Shown: positions 8,970-17,480 of the stretch, one piece after another
How positions within the stretch are numbered: the first letter of the stretch is position 1
Layout of the letters: every line of letters starts with the position of its first letter
From: Deinococcus metalli
Lineage (GTDB): Bacteria > Deinococcota > Deinococci > Deinococcales > Deinococcaceae
NCBI RefSeq assembly: GCF_014201805.1
Contig: NZ_JACHFK010000007.1
Location: 124,001-188,000, forward strand
Length of the DNA: 64,000 nucleotides
Reading direction: 5' to 3'
Position numbers and translations under genes: made by a program
Notes under the pieces: generated by a model
Told to the model about the DNA's origin: nothing
Databases searched by the model: none
What the model saw: only the letters and a program-made list of their open reading frames with translations

Positions 8970-10160
8970 ATGCTCACCGTGACCCTGCCGCGCTCCCTGG
9001 TCCCCGCGTTCTGGCGCTACCTGGGCAGCCTCGCTGCCACGGCGGTGGCGGACGCCGTGCTGTTCGTGGCGCTGCCCTTCGTGGTGCTGGGGGCGCAGGG
9101 CGGCCGGGTCGGGCTGGGCACGGTGCTGCTGGCCGGCAGCGCGCCGCGCTTCCTGGCGCCGCTGCTCGGCACGCTGGCCGACCGCTGGCCCGGCCGCAGC
9201 GTGCTGACCGTCACCGCCACGCTGCGGGCGGCGCTGCTGGCCGGTGTGGCGTGGCTCGCGCTGAGCGGCCACGCGGCCGTGCCCACGCTGGCCGCCTTCG
9301 CGTTCCTGAACGGCTGTCTGGTCACCCTCAGCTTCACGGCCGGCAGCGCCCTGGTGCCGCACCTCGTGCCGGAGGAGCAGCGGCCACAGGCGAACAGCCT
9401 CAGCAGCGCCGCCCTGATGGGCCTGCCCCTGATCGGCTACGGCGTGGGCGGCGCGCTGATCCACGGCCTCGGGAGCGCGGCCACGCTGCTCGCCGGCGTA
9501 CCCGTGTACGTGCTTGCGCTGCTGCTCGCCGCGTCACTCCCGGCCCGGCCCGCCGAGCCCACCGCCGGGGCGAAGGGCTTCTGGCATGACCTGCGCGGTG
9601 GCCTGGGGGTGGTGCGGGCCCAGCCACTGCTTCAGGTCATGATCCTGCTGAGTTTCGCCATGAACCTGACATTGAATGTGGTGAACGTCCGCGCGCCGCT
9701 GTTCATGCAGCACGTCGGGGCCGGCGCGGGGGGCTACGCGCTGTTCGAGGGCCTGACCGCCGCCGGGGCGCTGGTCGGCGCGCTCGCCGTCGGGGCGCTG
9801 TCAGCCCGCGTGAAGGCCGACACGCTGATCGACGCCGGACGGCTGCTGTGCGTGCTGGCCGTGCTGGGGCTGGCTGTCCCGCAGGTGCCGGTGTGGTTCG
9901 TCGCGGCCGCCCTGCTGGGCCTGAGCCTGGGCGTGCTGGAGGTCGCCGCCGTGACGCGTGCCCAGGGCCTGGTGGCGCCCGGCACGCTGGGCCGCGTGAT
10001 GGGCGTGTTCCTGGGCCTGAACGCCCTGGGCCTGAGCTCGGGCGCTGTTATCGGCAGCTGGCCGCTGGCGTCCACGCCGCTGTTCATCGTGCTGGCCGCA
10101 CTGCTCGGCGCGCTTGGGCTGCTGTGGCACCGGGCGGTGCGCTCCTCGCCGCAGCCGTGA
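8970..10160 (+). CDS. MFS transporter
   Basis: A 396-residue integral membrane protein with about 12 hydrophobic segments, typical of a drug-efflux-type MFS permease. The loop after helix 2 carries GTLADRWPGRSVL, close to the MFS motif A. TM segments are visible at about 15-40, 45-65, 75-100, 140-165, 210-235, 240-265 and onward. A TTG at 8928 would give a longer form, but ATG 8970 with a GGGGG run just before it is favoured. Divergent from the winged-helix regulator and probably controlled by it; the substrate is unknown. Confidence 0.85.
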   Translation: MLTVTLPRSLVPAFWRYLGSLAATAVADAVLFVALPFVVLGAQGGRVGLGTVLLAGSAPRFLAPLLGTLADRWPGRSVLTVTATLRAALLAGVAWLALSGHAAVPTLAAFAFLNGCLVTLSFTAGSALVPHLVPEEQRPQANSLSSAALMGLPLIGYGVGGALIHGLGSAATLLAGVPVYVLALLLAASLPARPAEPTAGAKGFWHDLRGGLGVVRAQPLLQVMILLSFAMNLTLNVVNVRAPLFMQHVGAGAGGYALFEGLTAAGALVGALAVGALSARVKADTLIDAGRLLCVLAVLGLAVPQVPVWFVAAALLGLSLGVLEVAAVTRAQGLVAPGTLGRVMGVFLGLNALGLSSGAVIGSWPLASTPLFIVLAALLGALGLLWHRAVRSSPQP

Positions 10161-10179
10161 CGGCTGTCCTGTTCAGGAA

Positions 10180-10215
10180 CTCGCTCTCTTCGAGCTGTTC
10201 CAGTCCGCTCGGTTC
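10180..10215. repeat. Possible short dispersed repeat, copy A
   Basis: This stretch begins CTCGCTCTC and ends GCTCGGTTC, resembling 16394-16432, with a GCTC...GAGC mini-hairpin in both. Two degenerate copies in intergenic DNA suggest a small repeat family, but this was aligned by eye only. Confidence 0.35.
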
Positions 10216-10247
10216 AGAGTCCCGGGGATACCCTTCAGGACTCTGAA
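10213..10247. terminator. 10-bp perfect inverted repeat between convergent MFS and ThuA genes
   Basis: TTCAGAGTCC (10213-10222) and GGACTCTGAA (10238-10247) with a 15-base loop, nine bases beyond the ThuA stop. No long T-tract; probably a bidirectional terminator. Confidence 0.5.
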
Positions 10248-10255
10248 TTCTGCTA

Positions 10256-10921
10256 TCAGTCCAGTCGGCCCGCCGCCCACAGCAGGCTCCGCAGCGTCAG
10301 CTCGCGCGCCTGGGGCACCTCGAAGTCGGTGTCCACGTGGCCCAGCGCGCAGTACGCCACCCGGCCCTGCCCATACCTCCGCGTCCACGCGACCGGCATG
10401 ACCGTGCCCGCGATCCACGGGTCGTGCTCGCCCGTGAAGGTGGTCGTGGCGAGCACCGTGTTGCTGGGGTCGGTGTGCAGGTAGTACTGCTCGGAGTGCA
10501 TGGCGAAGTCGCCCACACCGCGCGTGATCGCGTGCTCGGCCGTGATCTGCACGGAGTAGTCGATGATGTTGCCGGGGTGGGCCACCCACTGCCCGCCCAC
10601 CATGTACTGGTACTCCGGCGTGTTCCGGAACGAGTCGCCCGCCCCGCCGTGCCATCCGGCGAAGCCCACACCGCCGCGCACGGCGTCCAGCAGCCCCCCG
10701 ACCTGTTCGGGCGTGATGGTGCTCATGGTCACGCACTGCACGATCACGTTCTGCTGCGCGAGCAGCGCGGCGTCCGTGTACACGTTCAGGTCGTCCGTGA
10801 CCGTCACGTCGAAGCCGTGCTCCCGCAGCAGAGCGGCGAAGCGTTCGGTCGTGGCCTGCGGCTCGTGGCCGGTCCAGCCGCCCCAGACCATCAGGGCGCG
10901 CGGCGTATCGGTGGTCGTCAT
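10256..10921 (-). CDS. ThuA-like domain protein (trehalose-utilisation family)
   Basis: A 221-residue protein with the class-I glutamine-amidotransferase-like ThuA fold: [14 protein letters not shown] at the start, [17 protein letters not shown] in the middle, and RVAYCALGH near the end. The family is linked to sugar metabolism, but its chemistry is poorly defined. ATG 10921 has a GGAGG site seven bases upstream; the frame is open a little further. It follows the GH43 gene on the same strand after about 200 bp of hairpins, so it belongs to the sugar island but is probably a separate transcript. Confidence 0.82.
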   Translation of the reverse strand: MTTTDTPRALMVWGGWTGHEPQATTERFAALLREHGFDVTVTDDLNVYTDAALLAQQNVIVQCVTMSTITPEQVGGLLDAVRGGVGFAGWHGGAGDSFRNTPEYQYMVGGQWVAHPGNIIDYSVQITAEHAITRGVGDFAMHSEQYYLHTDPSNTVLATTTFTGEHDPWIAGTVMPVAWTRRYGQGRVAYCALGHVDTDFEVPQARELTLRSLLWAAGRLD

Positions 10922-11000
10922 AGGTGCCTCCACAAGAGCACACCCGGCGCGGTGGGGGCGCCGGGCGTGGATCAGTCCACTCACAGCGGTGTTCCGTTAC

Positions 11001-11029
11001 GCCCACGGGAGGACAGCACCCCCGTGGGC
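11001..11029. repeat. Nested inverted repeats upstream of the ThuA gene
   Basis: GCCCACGGG (11001-11009) pairs with CCCGTGGGC (11021-11029) around an 11-base loop. An outer pair ACAGCGGT / ACCGCTGT flanks it (about 10983 and 11038). The ACCGCTGTC string recurs at about 11113. Confidence 0.45.
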
Positions 11030-11072
11030 TCCACTCCAACCGCTGTCTGTTACGGTGACTCGCTTTGCTCGT

Positions 11073-11112
11073 ACCAGAACACTTGAAGGGTGGTGCGTTC
11101 AAGTGTTCTGGT
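11073..11112 (-). terminator. 15-bp perfect hairpin after the GH43 gene
   Basis: ACCAGAACACTTGAA and its exact inverse complement flank a 10-base loop, beginning eight bases past the GH43 stop. A strong stem without a T-tract; probable operon terminator or 3'-end stabiliser. Confidence 0.6.
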
Positions 11113-11120
11113 GACCGCTG

Positions 11121-12728
11121 TCAGAACTCGATGTATTCGGCCCAGTGGAAATCGGCCGGTGCGCGGCGCCCACTGATGTCCTGGCAGGTCAGCGCCAGGT
11201 AGGTGCCGGTGAAGCTCAGGCCGCCGCAGTGCTCGTCGGACAGCAGACCGGCACCGAAGGGCTCGCCGACCGCGTGCCACACCTCGCCGTCCATGCTGTA
11301 GCCGAACTGGAAGGTGGGGCCGTCGTACACGACCTCCAGGAACACGGGGCCGCCCTCGCCCACGCCGATGTCCTGGGCGAGGTGCTCGCGGTACACGCCG
11401 TTCTCGCAGGAGGTGACGTTCAGCGCGCGCCCGGCCCGCTCGTCGCGGCTCACGCGCAGGTACACCCAGTTGCGCGAGTCGTAGTACGCGCACAGGCCCG
11501 CCATCTGCTGAAAGTCCTCAGGGCTGAACGTGACCTCGGTGCGCAGCCGGGCGTGCAGGCTCTGCAGCCGGCGGCCGACCAGCGCCACGTGGTGGCGGCT
11601 CATCAGGGACTCGCGGCCGTGCAGGCGCAGGCCGCCGCCCTCCAGTAGCTCCACGCCCAGGTGCTGTGCCGGGGCGCGCAGGGTCATCCACTCGGGCCGC
11701 AGGTCCGGGCCGGCGAAGTCGTCGTAGGTCGGCACGGCGGGCCACGGGTGCGCGGGCAGCGCGGGCATCTGGACGTGCTCGGCCGGATGGTGGCCGCCCT
11801 GCGCCAGCGTGGGCCACTCACCTTCGGGCCACTCGAGCGCCTGGAGCGCGGTCTCGCGGCCCAGCGGGCATTCGCCCTGCGGTGTCAGCGGGCGGCCGCA
11901 CAGGTGGGCCATCAGCCACTGGCCGTCCGGGGTGGACACCAGACTGGCGTGCCCGGACTTCTGGATCGGCAGGTTCGGCGCGTCCACGGCGGTCAGCAGC
12001 GGGTTCTGCGGATGCACTTCGTACGGCCCGTGCAGGGAACGCGAGCGGGCCAGCGTGACCGCGTGCTCCCAGCTCGTGCCGCCCTCGGCGGTCAGCAGGT
12101 AGTACCAGCCGTCCTTTCTGTAGACGTGCGGGCCTTCCGTGACCTTGATGTCCGTGCCGGTGAAGATGATCTCGCTGGGGCCGACCAGCCGCCGCTCGGC
12201 CGGGCTGTACTCCTGAAGCACGATGCCGGCGAAGGCGTTGCGGCCGGGCCGGTGGTCCCACACCATGTTCAGCAGCCACTTGCGGCCGTCCTCATCGTGA
12301 AACATGCTGGCGTCGAAGCCGCTGGAGTTCAGGGGCACCGGCTCAGACCACGGCCCCTCGATGCTGGTCGCGGTCGTCAGGTAATTGTGGCTGTCCTTGA
12401 AGGCCTCGCTGATGCCCCAGGACTTGACGTCGGTGTAGATCAGGTGGAACTGCTCGCCGTCGTGCGACAGGCACGGCGCCCAGATCCCGCCGGAATCCGC
12501 GTCTCCGCGCATGTCCAGCAGGCTCAGGCGGTCCAGCGGCCGCGCCGCCAGCCGCCAGTTCACGAGGTCGCGCGAGTGGTAGACCGCCACGCCGGGGTAC
12601 CACTGGAAGGTGCTGGTCGCCAGGTAGTAGTCCGTGCCGACCCGCAGGATGCTCGGGTCCGGGTGGAATCCCCGCAGCACGGGGTTCGTGATCGTCACTC
12701 CGGTGCGGGTGGGGGGCTCAGCGGTCAC
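11121..12728 (-). CDS. Glycoside hydrolase family 43 beta-xylosidase/arabinofuranosidase
   Basis: A 535-residue cytosolic GH43 enzyme. The five-bladed propeller starts NPVLRGFHPDPSIL with the catalytic Asp at residue 24; the acid Glu lies in VTEGPHVYRKDGWYYLL. After about residue 335 comes a beta-sandwich C-terminal domain (DDFAGPDLRPEWMTLR onward), typical of beta-xylosidases acting on xylo-oligosaccharides. No signal peptide. GTG 12728 overlaps the GH1 stop as GTGA, so it is the last coupled gene of the operon. Arabinofuranosidase activity is the alternative. Confidence 0.9.
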   Translation of the reverse strand: MTAEPPTRTGVTITNPVLRGFHPDPSILRVGTDYYLATSTFQWYPGVAVYHSRDLVNWRLAARPLDRLSLLDMRGDADSGGIWAPCLSHDGEQFHLIYTDVKSWGISEAFKDSHNYLTTATSIEGPWSEPVPLNSSGFDASMFHDEDGRKWLLNMVWDHRPGRNAFAGIVLQEYSPAERRLVGPSEIIFTGTDIKVTEGPHVYRKDGWYYLLTAEGGTSWEHAVTLARSRSLHGPYEVHPQNPLLTAVDAPNLPIQKSGHASLVSTPDGQWLMAHLCGRPLTPQGECPLGRETALQALEWPEGEWPTLAQGGHHPAEHVQMPALPAHPWPAVPTYDDFAGPDLRPEWMTLRAPAQHLGVELLEGGGLRLHGRESLMSRHHVALVGRRLQSLHARLRTEVTFSPEDFQQMAGLCAYYDSRNWVYLRVSRDERAGRALNVTSCENGVYREHLAQDIGVGEGGPVFLEVVYDGPTFQFGYSMDGEVWHAVGEPFGAGLLSDEHCGGLSFTGTYLALTCQDISGRRAPADFHWAEYIEF

Positions 12729-14110
12729 ACGCCCACCGTCTGGCGCGTGCGGGCCAGGAAGTCGCGGTACCAGCGCCCCGACTGCTTGAGGGTCCGCGCC
12801 TGCGTGGCGAAATCCACGTGTACGATGCCGAAACGCTTGTCGTAGCCCTCGGCCCACTCGAAGTTGTCCATCAGGGACCATGCGAAGTAGCCGCGCACCT
12901 TCGCGCCGCCGGTCAGGGCGTCCTCGATCGCTCCCAGGTGACTCTGGAAGTAGCGGGTGCGCTCGGCGTCGTGCACGCTGCCGTCGGCCTCGACCGTGTC
13001 CGGGTAGGTCGCGCCGTTTTCCGTGATGTAGATCGCGGGCGGGTCGTAGTCGCGCTGGAGCCGCAGCATCAGGTCCGTCAGGCTCTGCGGCGCGACCTCC
13101 CAGCCGAAGCCGGTGTACTCGCTGCCCTCGGGCCGCACGGCGCGCGAGTGTAAGAAGCCCTCGCCCGGCGCGTCCTCCACCACCGTGCGCGAGTACATGT
13201 TCACGCCCAGGAAGTCGGTGGGCACGCCCATCAGGTCCACGTCGCCGGGCAGCACCAGGCCCTGTGCCTGCGGGCTGGCGTCACCGATCAGCTCCACCAT
13301 GTCCTGCGGGTAGCCGCGCCCGTACACGGGGTCGAGGTACCAGCGGTTCTGGAAACCGTCCTGGCGGCGGGTCGCGGCGCGGTCCTGCGGCGTGTCCGTC
13401 GCGGGGTAGCCCTCGTACAGGTTCAGGGTGATGCCCACCTGGGCGCCCGGCGCGTGTGCGCGCACTGCCTGCACCGCCAGCCCGTGCCCGACCAGCAGGT
13501 GGTGCGCGGCGGCGTAACTCTGCGCCAGGTCGGTGTGCCCCGGCGCGTGGATACCGATGCCGTAGCCCAGGAACGCAGCGCACCACGGCTCGTTGATGGT
13601 GATGAAGTGTTTCACCCGGTCGCCCAGCGCGCCCGCCACCACGGCCGCGTAGTCCCCGAAGGCGTGCGCCGTGTCGCGCGACGGCCACCCGCCCTGGTCC
13701 TGCAACGCCTGCGGCAGGTCCCAGTGGTACAGCGTGAGCCACGGCGTGATGCCGCGCGTGAGCAGGCCGTCCACCAGCCGCGAGTAGAAATCCAGGCCGG
13801 CCGGGTTGGCCGGGCCGCGCCCGCTGGGCTGCACGCGAGGCCACGACACCGAGAAGCGGTAGGCGTTCACGCCCAGCGAGTGGATCAGGTCGAGGTCCGC
13901 GTCCAGACGGTGGTAGTGGTCGCAGGCGACGTCGCCGGTGTCGCCGCCCCGCACCCGGCCGGGCGTGTGCGAGAAGGTGTCCCAGATGCTCGCGCCCCTG
14001 CCGTCCTCGGAGGGCGCGCCCTCGATCTGGTACGAGGCGGTCGCCACGCCCCACGCGAAGCGCGGCGGGAAGTGCAGGGGGTCGGGGGTGGAGGTGGGGG
14101 TGGTGGTCAT
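12725..14110 (-). CDS. Family 1 beta-glucosidase/beta-glycosidase
   Basis: A 461-residue retaining beta-glycosidase. TINEPW carries the acid/base Glu (about 174) and YITENGA the nucleophile (about 364). The N-terminal signature FAWGVATASYQIEG is intact and there is no signal peptide, so it acts in the cytosol on imported disaccharides or oligosaccharides. ATG 14110 overlaps the upstream stop as ATGA, and its own stop overlaps the GH43 start, indicating translational coupling. A paralogue lies at 45762-47099. Confidence 0.95.
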   Translation of the reverse strand: MTTTPTSTPDPLHFPPRFAWGVATASYQIEGAPSEDGRGASIWDTFSHTPGRVRGGDTGDVACDHYHRLDADLDLIHSLGVNAYRFSVSWPRVQPSGRGPANPAGLDFYSRLVDGLLTRGITPWLTLYHWDLPQALQDQGGWPSRDTAHAFGDYAAVVAGALGDRVKHFITINEPWCAAFLGYGIGIHAPGHTDLAQSYAAAHHLLVGHGLAVQAVRAHAPGAQVGITLNLYEGYPATDTPQDRAATRRQDGFQNRWYLDPVYGRGYPQDMVELIGDASPQAQGLVLPGDVDLMGVPTDFLGVNMYSRTVVEDAPGEGFLHSRAVRPEGSEYTGFGWEVAPQSLTDLMLRLQRDYDPPAIYITENGATYPDTVEADGSVHDAERTRYFQSHLGAIEDALTGGAKVRGYFAWSLMDNFEWAEGYDKRFGIVHVDFATQARTLKQSGRWYRDFLARTRQTVGV

Positions 14111-15393
14111 GGCAGCTCCGCGAAGGGTGGGGGAGAGGACTTGAGCACGAGCCGGGTCAGGCTCAGCGGAGGCAGGAGGATGGGCGCGGCGACCGCGAGG
14201 GGACGGGGCGGCCGGTCGGCGCTCACGTCGGCGTCGGTGATGGCCTTGGCGCCGACGAGCGAGTAGCCGGGCACGCTGATCGTCAGGGGGGTGGACGTGG
14301 CGGCCGTGTTCAGGGCGAACACGGTGATGAGCTTGTCCTGCCGCGCGCCGTGCACCCACACCGCCGGGTCGTCGCTCAGCAGGTCGAGCGTCTCGCCGCG
14401 GTAGTGCGCGAGTTCGCGGAACGCGGCGTACGAGAAGCGAGGATAGCCGGCGTCGTCGAGCAGGCCGTGGTTGCCGGTCGCCATCAGCGAGAAGTAGGTG
14501 TTCAGGGCCGCGCCGCCCTCCGACAGGCGCAGCGCGGCCTCGGCGGCCCACAGTCCGCCCACGGCGTCCGACAGGTGCGTGGCGCGGTCGCTGCGGTACG
14601 ACTGCGCGTACTCGGTCACGCCCTGCGCCAGCGGCCGGCCCTGCCCGAGCGGGTTGGTGGCCGGGTCGGCCCACAGGCCCTGCACGCGCGTCAGGGTGCC
14701 CTGCACTTTCTCGATGCTGGCGAAGGCCTCGGCGTCGGTGCCGTCCCCGTTGCTGGGGTACAGGTGCCATGTCACGAGGTCGAGGGCGTCGCCGCAGGTC
14801 TTGATCACGGCGTCCAGAAAGGGGCCGGGATTGCTCACGGCCGGCCCGGCGATCTTCGCGGCGGGGTCTGCGGCCAGGATCGCGGCGCGCTGGGCACGCA
14901 CCACGCCGCAGTACTTCTCCGGCGTCCACGACGGATCGCTACGGTTTGTCGCGTACAGGTCGGGCTCGTTGCCGATCTCCCAGTACGCGACGGTCAGGTC
15001 CAGGCCCCGCGCCATCCGCACGAGGTCGGCGGCGTCTGCCGGCGTGTTCTTCGCGTCCGCGCCGTCGCGGTTGCCGCCGGGGCGGGAGTAGACGCGCGTC
15101 TGGATCACCAGCGGCGGGCGGCCCAGCAGCGTCCAGGTGCTCTTCAGCGTCTGGAGCGCCTCGGGCGTGCGGTTCTGCTCGTCGCCGATGTTGCCGCCGG
15201 GCCAGCGCAGCGTGGCCGGGTTCAGGGCGTTCAGGGCCGGCACGTGCTCCACGACCGGCATCCAGTTGCCCAGGTTGAAGCCGCTCACGCTGGCCGGCAG
15301 GATCGGGCGCGCCGGCCCCGGACCGGGCGTGACCGTCGCGGCGTGGGCGGCCCCGGCAAGGATCAGCAGCGCGAGCGTGCGGGTGCGGCTCAC
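14107..15393 (-). CDS. Secreted clan GH-A glycoside hydrolase (GH51/GH79/GH39-like)
   Basis: A 428-residue protein with a signal peptide (hydrophobic LALLILAGAAHA, cleavage after about residue 18). The (beta/alpha)8 fold is suggested by LRWPGGN near 65, YWEIGNEPDLY near 145 with the probable acid/base Glu, and VTEYAQSYRS near 263 with the probable nucleophile. A small beta-sandwich follows from about 340. The family is not certain: it resembles arabinofuranosidase/glucuronidase-type enzymes. It lies in the xylo-oligosaccharide operon, one base after the permease stop, and is the only exported enzyme of that operon. GTG 15393 is the start. Confidence 0.75.
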   Translation of the reverse strand: MSRTRTLALLILAGAAHAATVTPGPGPARPILPASVSGFNLGNWMPVVEHVPALNALNPATLRWPGGNIGDEQNRTPEALQTLKSTWTLLGRPPLVIQTRVYSRPGGNRDGADAKNTPADAADLVRMARGLDLTVAYWEIGNEPDLYATNRSDPSWTPEKYCGVVRAQRAAILAADPAAKIAGPAVSNPGPFLDAVIKTCGDALDLVTWHLYPSNGDGTDAEAFASIEKVQGTLTRVQGLWADPATNPLGQGRPLAQGVTEYAQSYRSDRATHLSDAVGGLWAAEAALRLSEGGAALNTYFSLMATGNHGLLDDAGYPRFSYAAFRELAHYRGETLDLLSDDPAVWVHGARQDKLITVFALNTAATSTPLTISVPGYSLVGAKAITDADVSADRPPRPLAVAAPILLPPLSLTRLVLKSSPPPFAELP

Positions 15394-15394
15394 G

Positions 15395-16312
15395 TCAGTC
15401 CTTGACCGCGCCGCTGGTCAGGCCGGAGATAACCTGCCGGCTGGCGAGCAGGAAGATGAGCAGCAGCGGAATGACCGTCAGCACGACCATCATCAGGGTG
15501 GCGCCCCAGTCGGCGTTGATGTTCGTGGCGCCGCCCGTGATCTTGCGCAGCGACAGCGGCAGCGTCATGGTGCTGTCCTCGCTGAGTTTCATGATCAGGG
15601 CGCCCTTGAAGTTGTTCCACGACCCCACGAAGGTCACCACGCCCAGCGTCGCCAGGATCGGGCGGATCAGCGGCACGACCACCTTGGTGTAGATGCCGAA
15701 CTCGGTCGCGCCGTCCAGCCGCGCGGCCTCGATCAGCGACTTGGGCAGCGCGGACATGATGTACTGCCGCATCAGGAAGATCCCGAAGGCGTTCGCCATG
15801 CCCGGCACCCACAGCGTCCTGGGCGTGCCGATCCAGTGCAGGAAGTTGTTCATGACCAGGAAGCTGGGAATGTCCATCACCAGCGGCGGGATCAGCATGG
15901 TCAGCAGGATGAAGCCGAACAGGGCGGCCTTGCCCCGGAACTCGTACATGGCGAACGCGAAGCCCGCCAGCGAGCAGAAGAACAGCGTGGTCGCCGTGGC
16001 GAGCACCGAGATGTACAGCGAGTTCCAGAACTGGCGCAGCGCCATGCCGGACGTCGCGTTCATCATCTTGTTGAAGTTCTCGACGGCCGCGCTCCCGAAC
16101 CACAGGTGCGGCGGCACCGCGAAGATCTGGTCCGTGGGCAACGACGCCCACACGAACATCAGGTAGAAGGGCACCACCGACACGAAGCACGCGATGCCCA
16201 CGAACACCCACAGGGCGGCGCGGCCGACTGGCAGCCGCAGCGCGCGCCGGGGCGGCCGGGGCGAGGTCGCGGAGGAATCGAGCGGGGGCGTCTTGAGCGG
16301 CTGGGTGGTCAT
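15395..16312 (-). CDS. Carbohydrate ABC transporter permease (MalG type)
   Basis: A 305-residue inner-membrane permease with about six transmembrane helices. The EAA loop is present (EAARLDGATEFGIYTKVVVP), which docks the ATPase. The first helix is at about 35-57. ATG 16312 has a GGAGG site seven bases upstream. It follows MalF after a 145-bp gap that holds a hairpin, unlike the tight junctions elsewhere in this operon. No ATPase gene is seen nearby, so a shared MsmK/UgpC-type ATPase is expected elsewhere. Confidence 0.95.
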   Translation of the reverse strand: MTTQPLKTPPLDSSATSPRPPRRALRLPVGRAALWVFVGIACFVSVVPFYLMFVWASLPTDQIFAVPPHLWFGSAAVENFNKMMNATSGMALRQFWNSLYISVLATATTLFFCSLAGFAFAMYEFRGKAALFGFILLTMLIPPLVMDIPSFLVMNNFLHWIGTPRTLWVPGMANAFGIFLMRQYIMSALPKSLIEAARLDGATEFGIYTKVVVPLIRPILATLGVVTFVGSWNNFKGALIMKLSEDSTMTLPLSLRKITGGATNINADWGATLMMVVLTVIPLLLIFLLASRQVISGLTSGAVKD

Positions 16313-16331
16313 ACCAAACCTCCGTGATTCC

Positions 16332-16362
16332 AAGACAGACCGTGGACAGATCGGTCTGTCTT
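16332..16362 (-). repeat. 10-bp perfect hairpin between the two permease genes
   Basis: AAGACAGACC (16332-16341) and GGTCTGTCTT (16353-16362) with an 11-base loop, 20 bases before the MalG start. It may be an intercistronic processing or stabilising hairpin. Confidence 0.5.
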
Positions 16363-16393
16363 TCCATCACTCCAGTTCGGTCTTTCGCTTCTT

Positions 16394-16432
16394 CTCGCTC
16401 TCCTGCGGAGCTTTGCAAGTCTGCTCGGGTTC
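16394..16432. repeat. Possible short dispersed repeat, copy B
   Basis: Begins CTCGCTCTC and ends GCTCGGGTTC, similar by eye to 10180-10215. Both lie in intergenic DNA at the edges of the sugar island and keep a GCTC...GAGC mini-stem. Confidence 0.35.
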
Positions 16433-16457
16433 GTCTGCGACTCACCTGAAGTTGATC

Positions 16458-17405
16458 TCATACGTCGCGCCCTCCGTCCCGGGAGAAGAGGTAGTTGTTG
16501 ACCATGCTCAGCACGAAGATGGCCAGGAACAGCAGCCAGCTCATGGCCGAGGCGTAGCCCATGTCCAGGTCGCGGAAGGCGGTGTTGAAGATGTGCATGG
16601 CGCTGGTCAGCGCCGCGCCGCCGCTGCCGCCGCCCTGACCGGTCATGATGAACGGTTCCTCGAACAGCTGCATGTTCCCGACGATGGTCAGCGTGAAGGC
16701 GTAGAACATCATCGGCCGCAGCAGCGGCAGCGTGATGTACCAGAACTTCTGCCAGCTGCTGGCGCCGTCCACCGTGGCGGCCTCGTACACGTCCTCACTG
16801 ATGGCCTGCAGGCCCGAGAGGTACAGGATCACGTTCCACCCGACGTAGCGCCAGAACACCACCGCCGCGACCGAGTACGGCACGATCTGCGGCACGGCCA
16901 GCCAGCGCACCGGGCCCAGGCCGATCTGGTGCAGCAGGTAGTTCAGCAGGCCCAGGTTCTCGGAGTACAGCATGCCGAACACGATGGTGATCGCCACGGC
17001 GTTGGTGATGTATGGCAGGAACAGCACGGTGCTGACACTGCCCTGCCAGCGCCGCAGGAACTGGTGGATCACGAAGGCCAGCGGCAGCGCCACGAGGTGC
17101 TGTGGAATGCCCGACAGCAGGCCGATCCACACGGTGTGTTTCAGGGCCACCCAGAACTGGTCCGTGGGCCCCAGGGCCAGAGCGAAGTTCTCCCAGCCGA
17201 CGAACCGCCAGTTGCCCAGACCGTCCAGCGGATTCCACAGGTGGAAGGCCAGGAACAGGCTGAAGCCCAGCGGGAACAGGCCGAAGATCAGGAACAGGAT
17301 GAAAAAGGGGCTGGTGAACACGTAGGGCGCGAGGCGCTGCTGGAACCGGGCGTAGCTCCAACGGGGCCGGGGCGGGCTGGTGGCGAGGCGGGCACGGTCT
17401 TGCAT
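16458..17405 (-). CDS. Carbohydrate ABC transporter permease (MalF type)
   Basis: A 315-residue inner-membrane permease with about six helices, the first at about 30-52 (FTSPFFILFLIFGLFPLGF). The EAA loop reads EAATVDGASSWQKFWYITLP. It pairs with the MalG-type permease to import oligosaccharides delivered by the binding protein upstream. ATG 17405 lies 75 bases after the binding-protein stop. Confidence 0.95.
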   Translation of the reverse strand: MQDRARLATSPPRPRWSYARFQQRLAPYVFTSPFFILFLIFGLFPLGFSLFLAFHLWNPLDGLGNWRFVGWENFALALGPTDQFWVALKHTVWIGLLSGIPQHLVALPLAFVIHQFLRRWQGSVSTVLFLPYITNAVAITIVFGMLYSENLGLLNYLLHQIGLGPVRWLAVPQIVPYSVAAVVFWRYVGWNVILYLSGLQAISEDVYEAATVDGASSWQKFWYITLPLLRPMMFYAFTLTIVGNMQLFEEPFIMTGQGGGSGGAALTSAMHIFNTAFRDLDMGYASAMSWLLFLAIFVLSMVNNYLFSRDGGRDV

Positions 17406-17480
17406 GGATCGTCCTTTCTGTGCAACGTGCGGGCAGGGGCGAAGGTGGCCCCTGCCCGCGACGACGGCGTGCCGGTCTGC

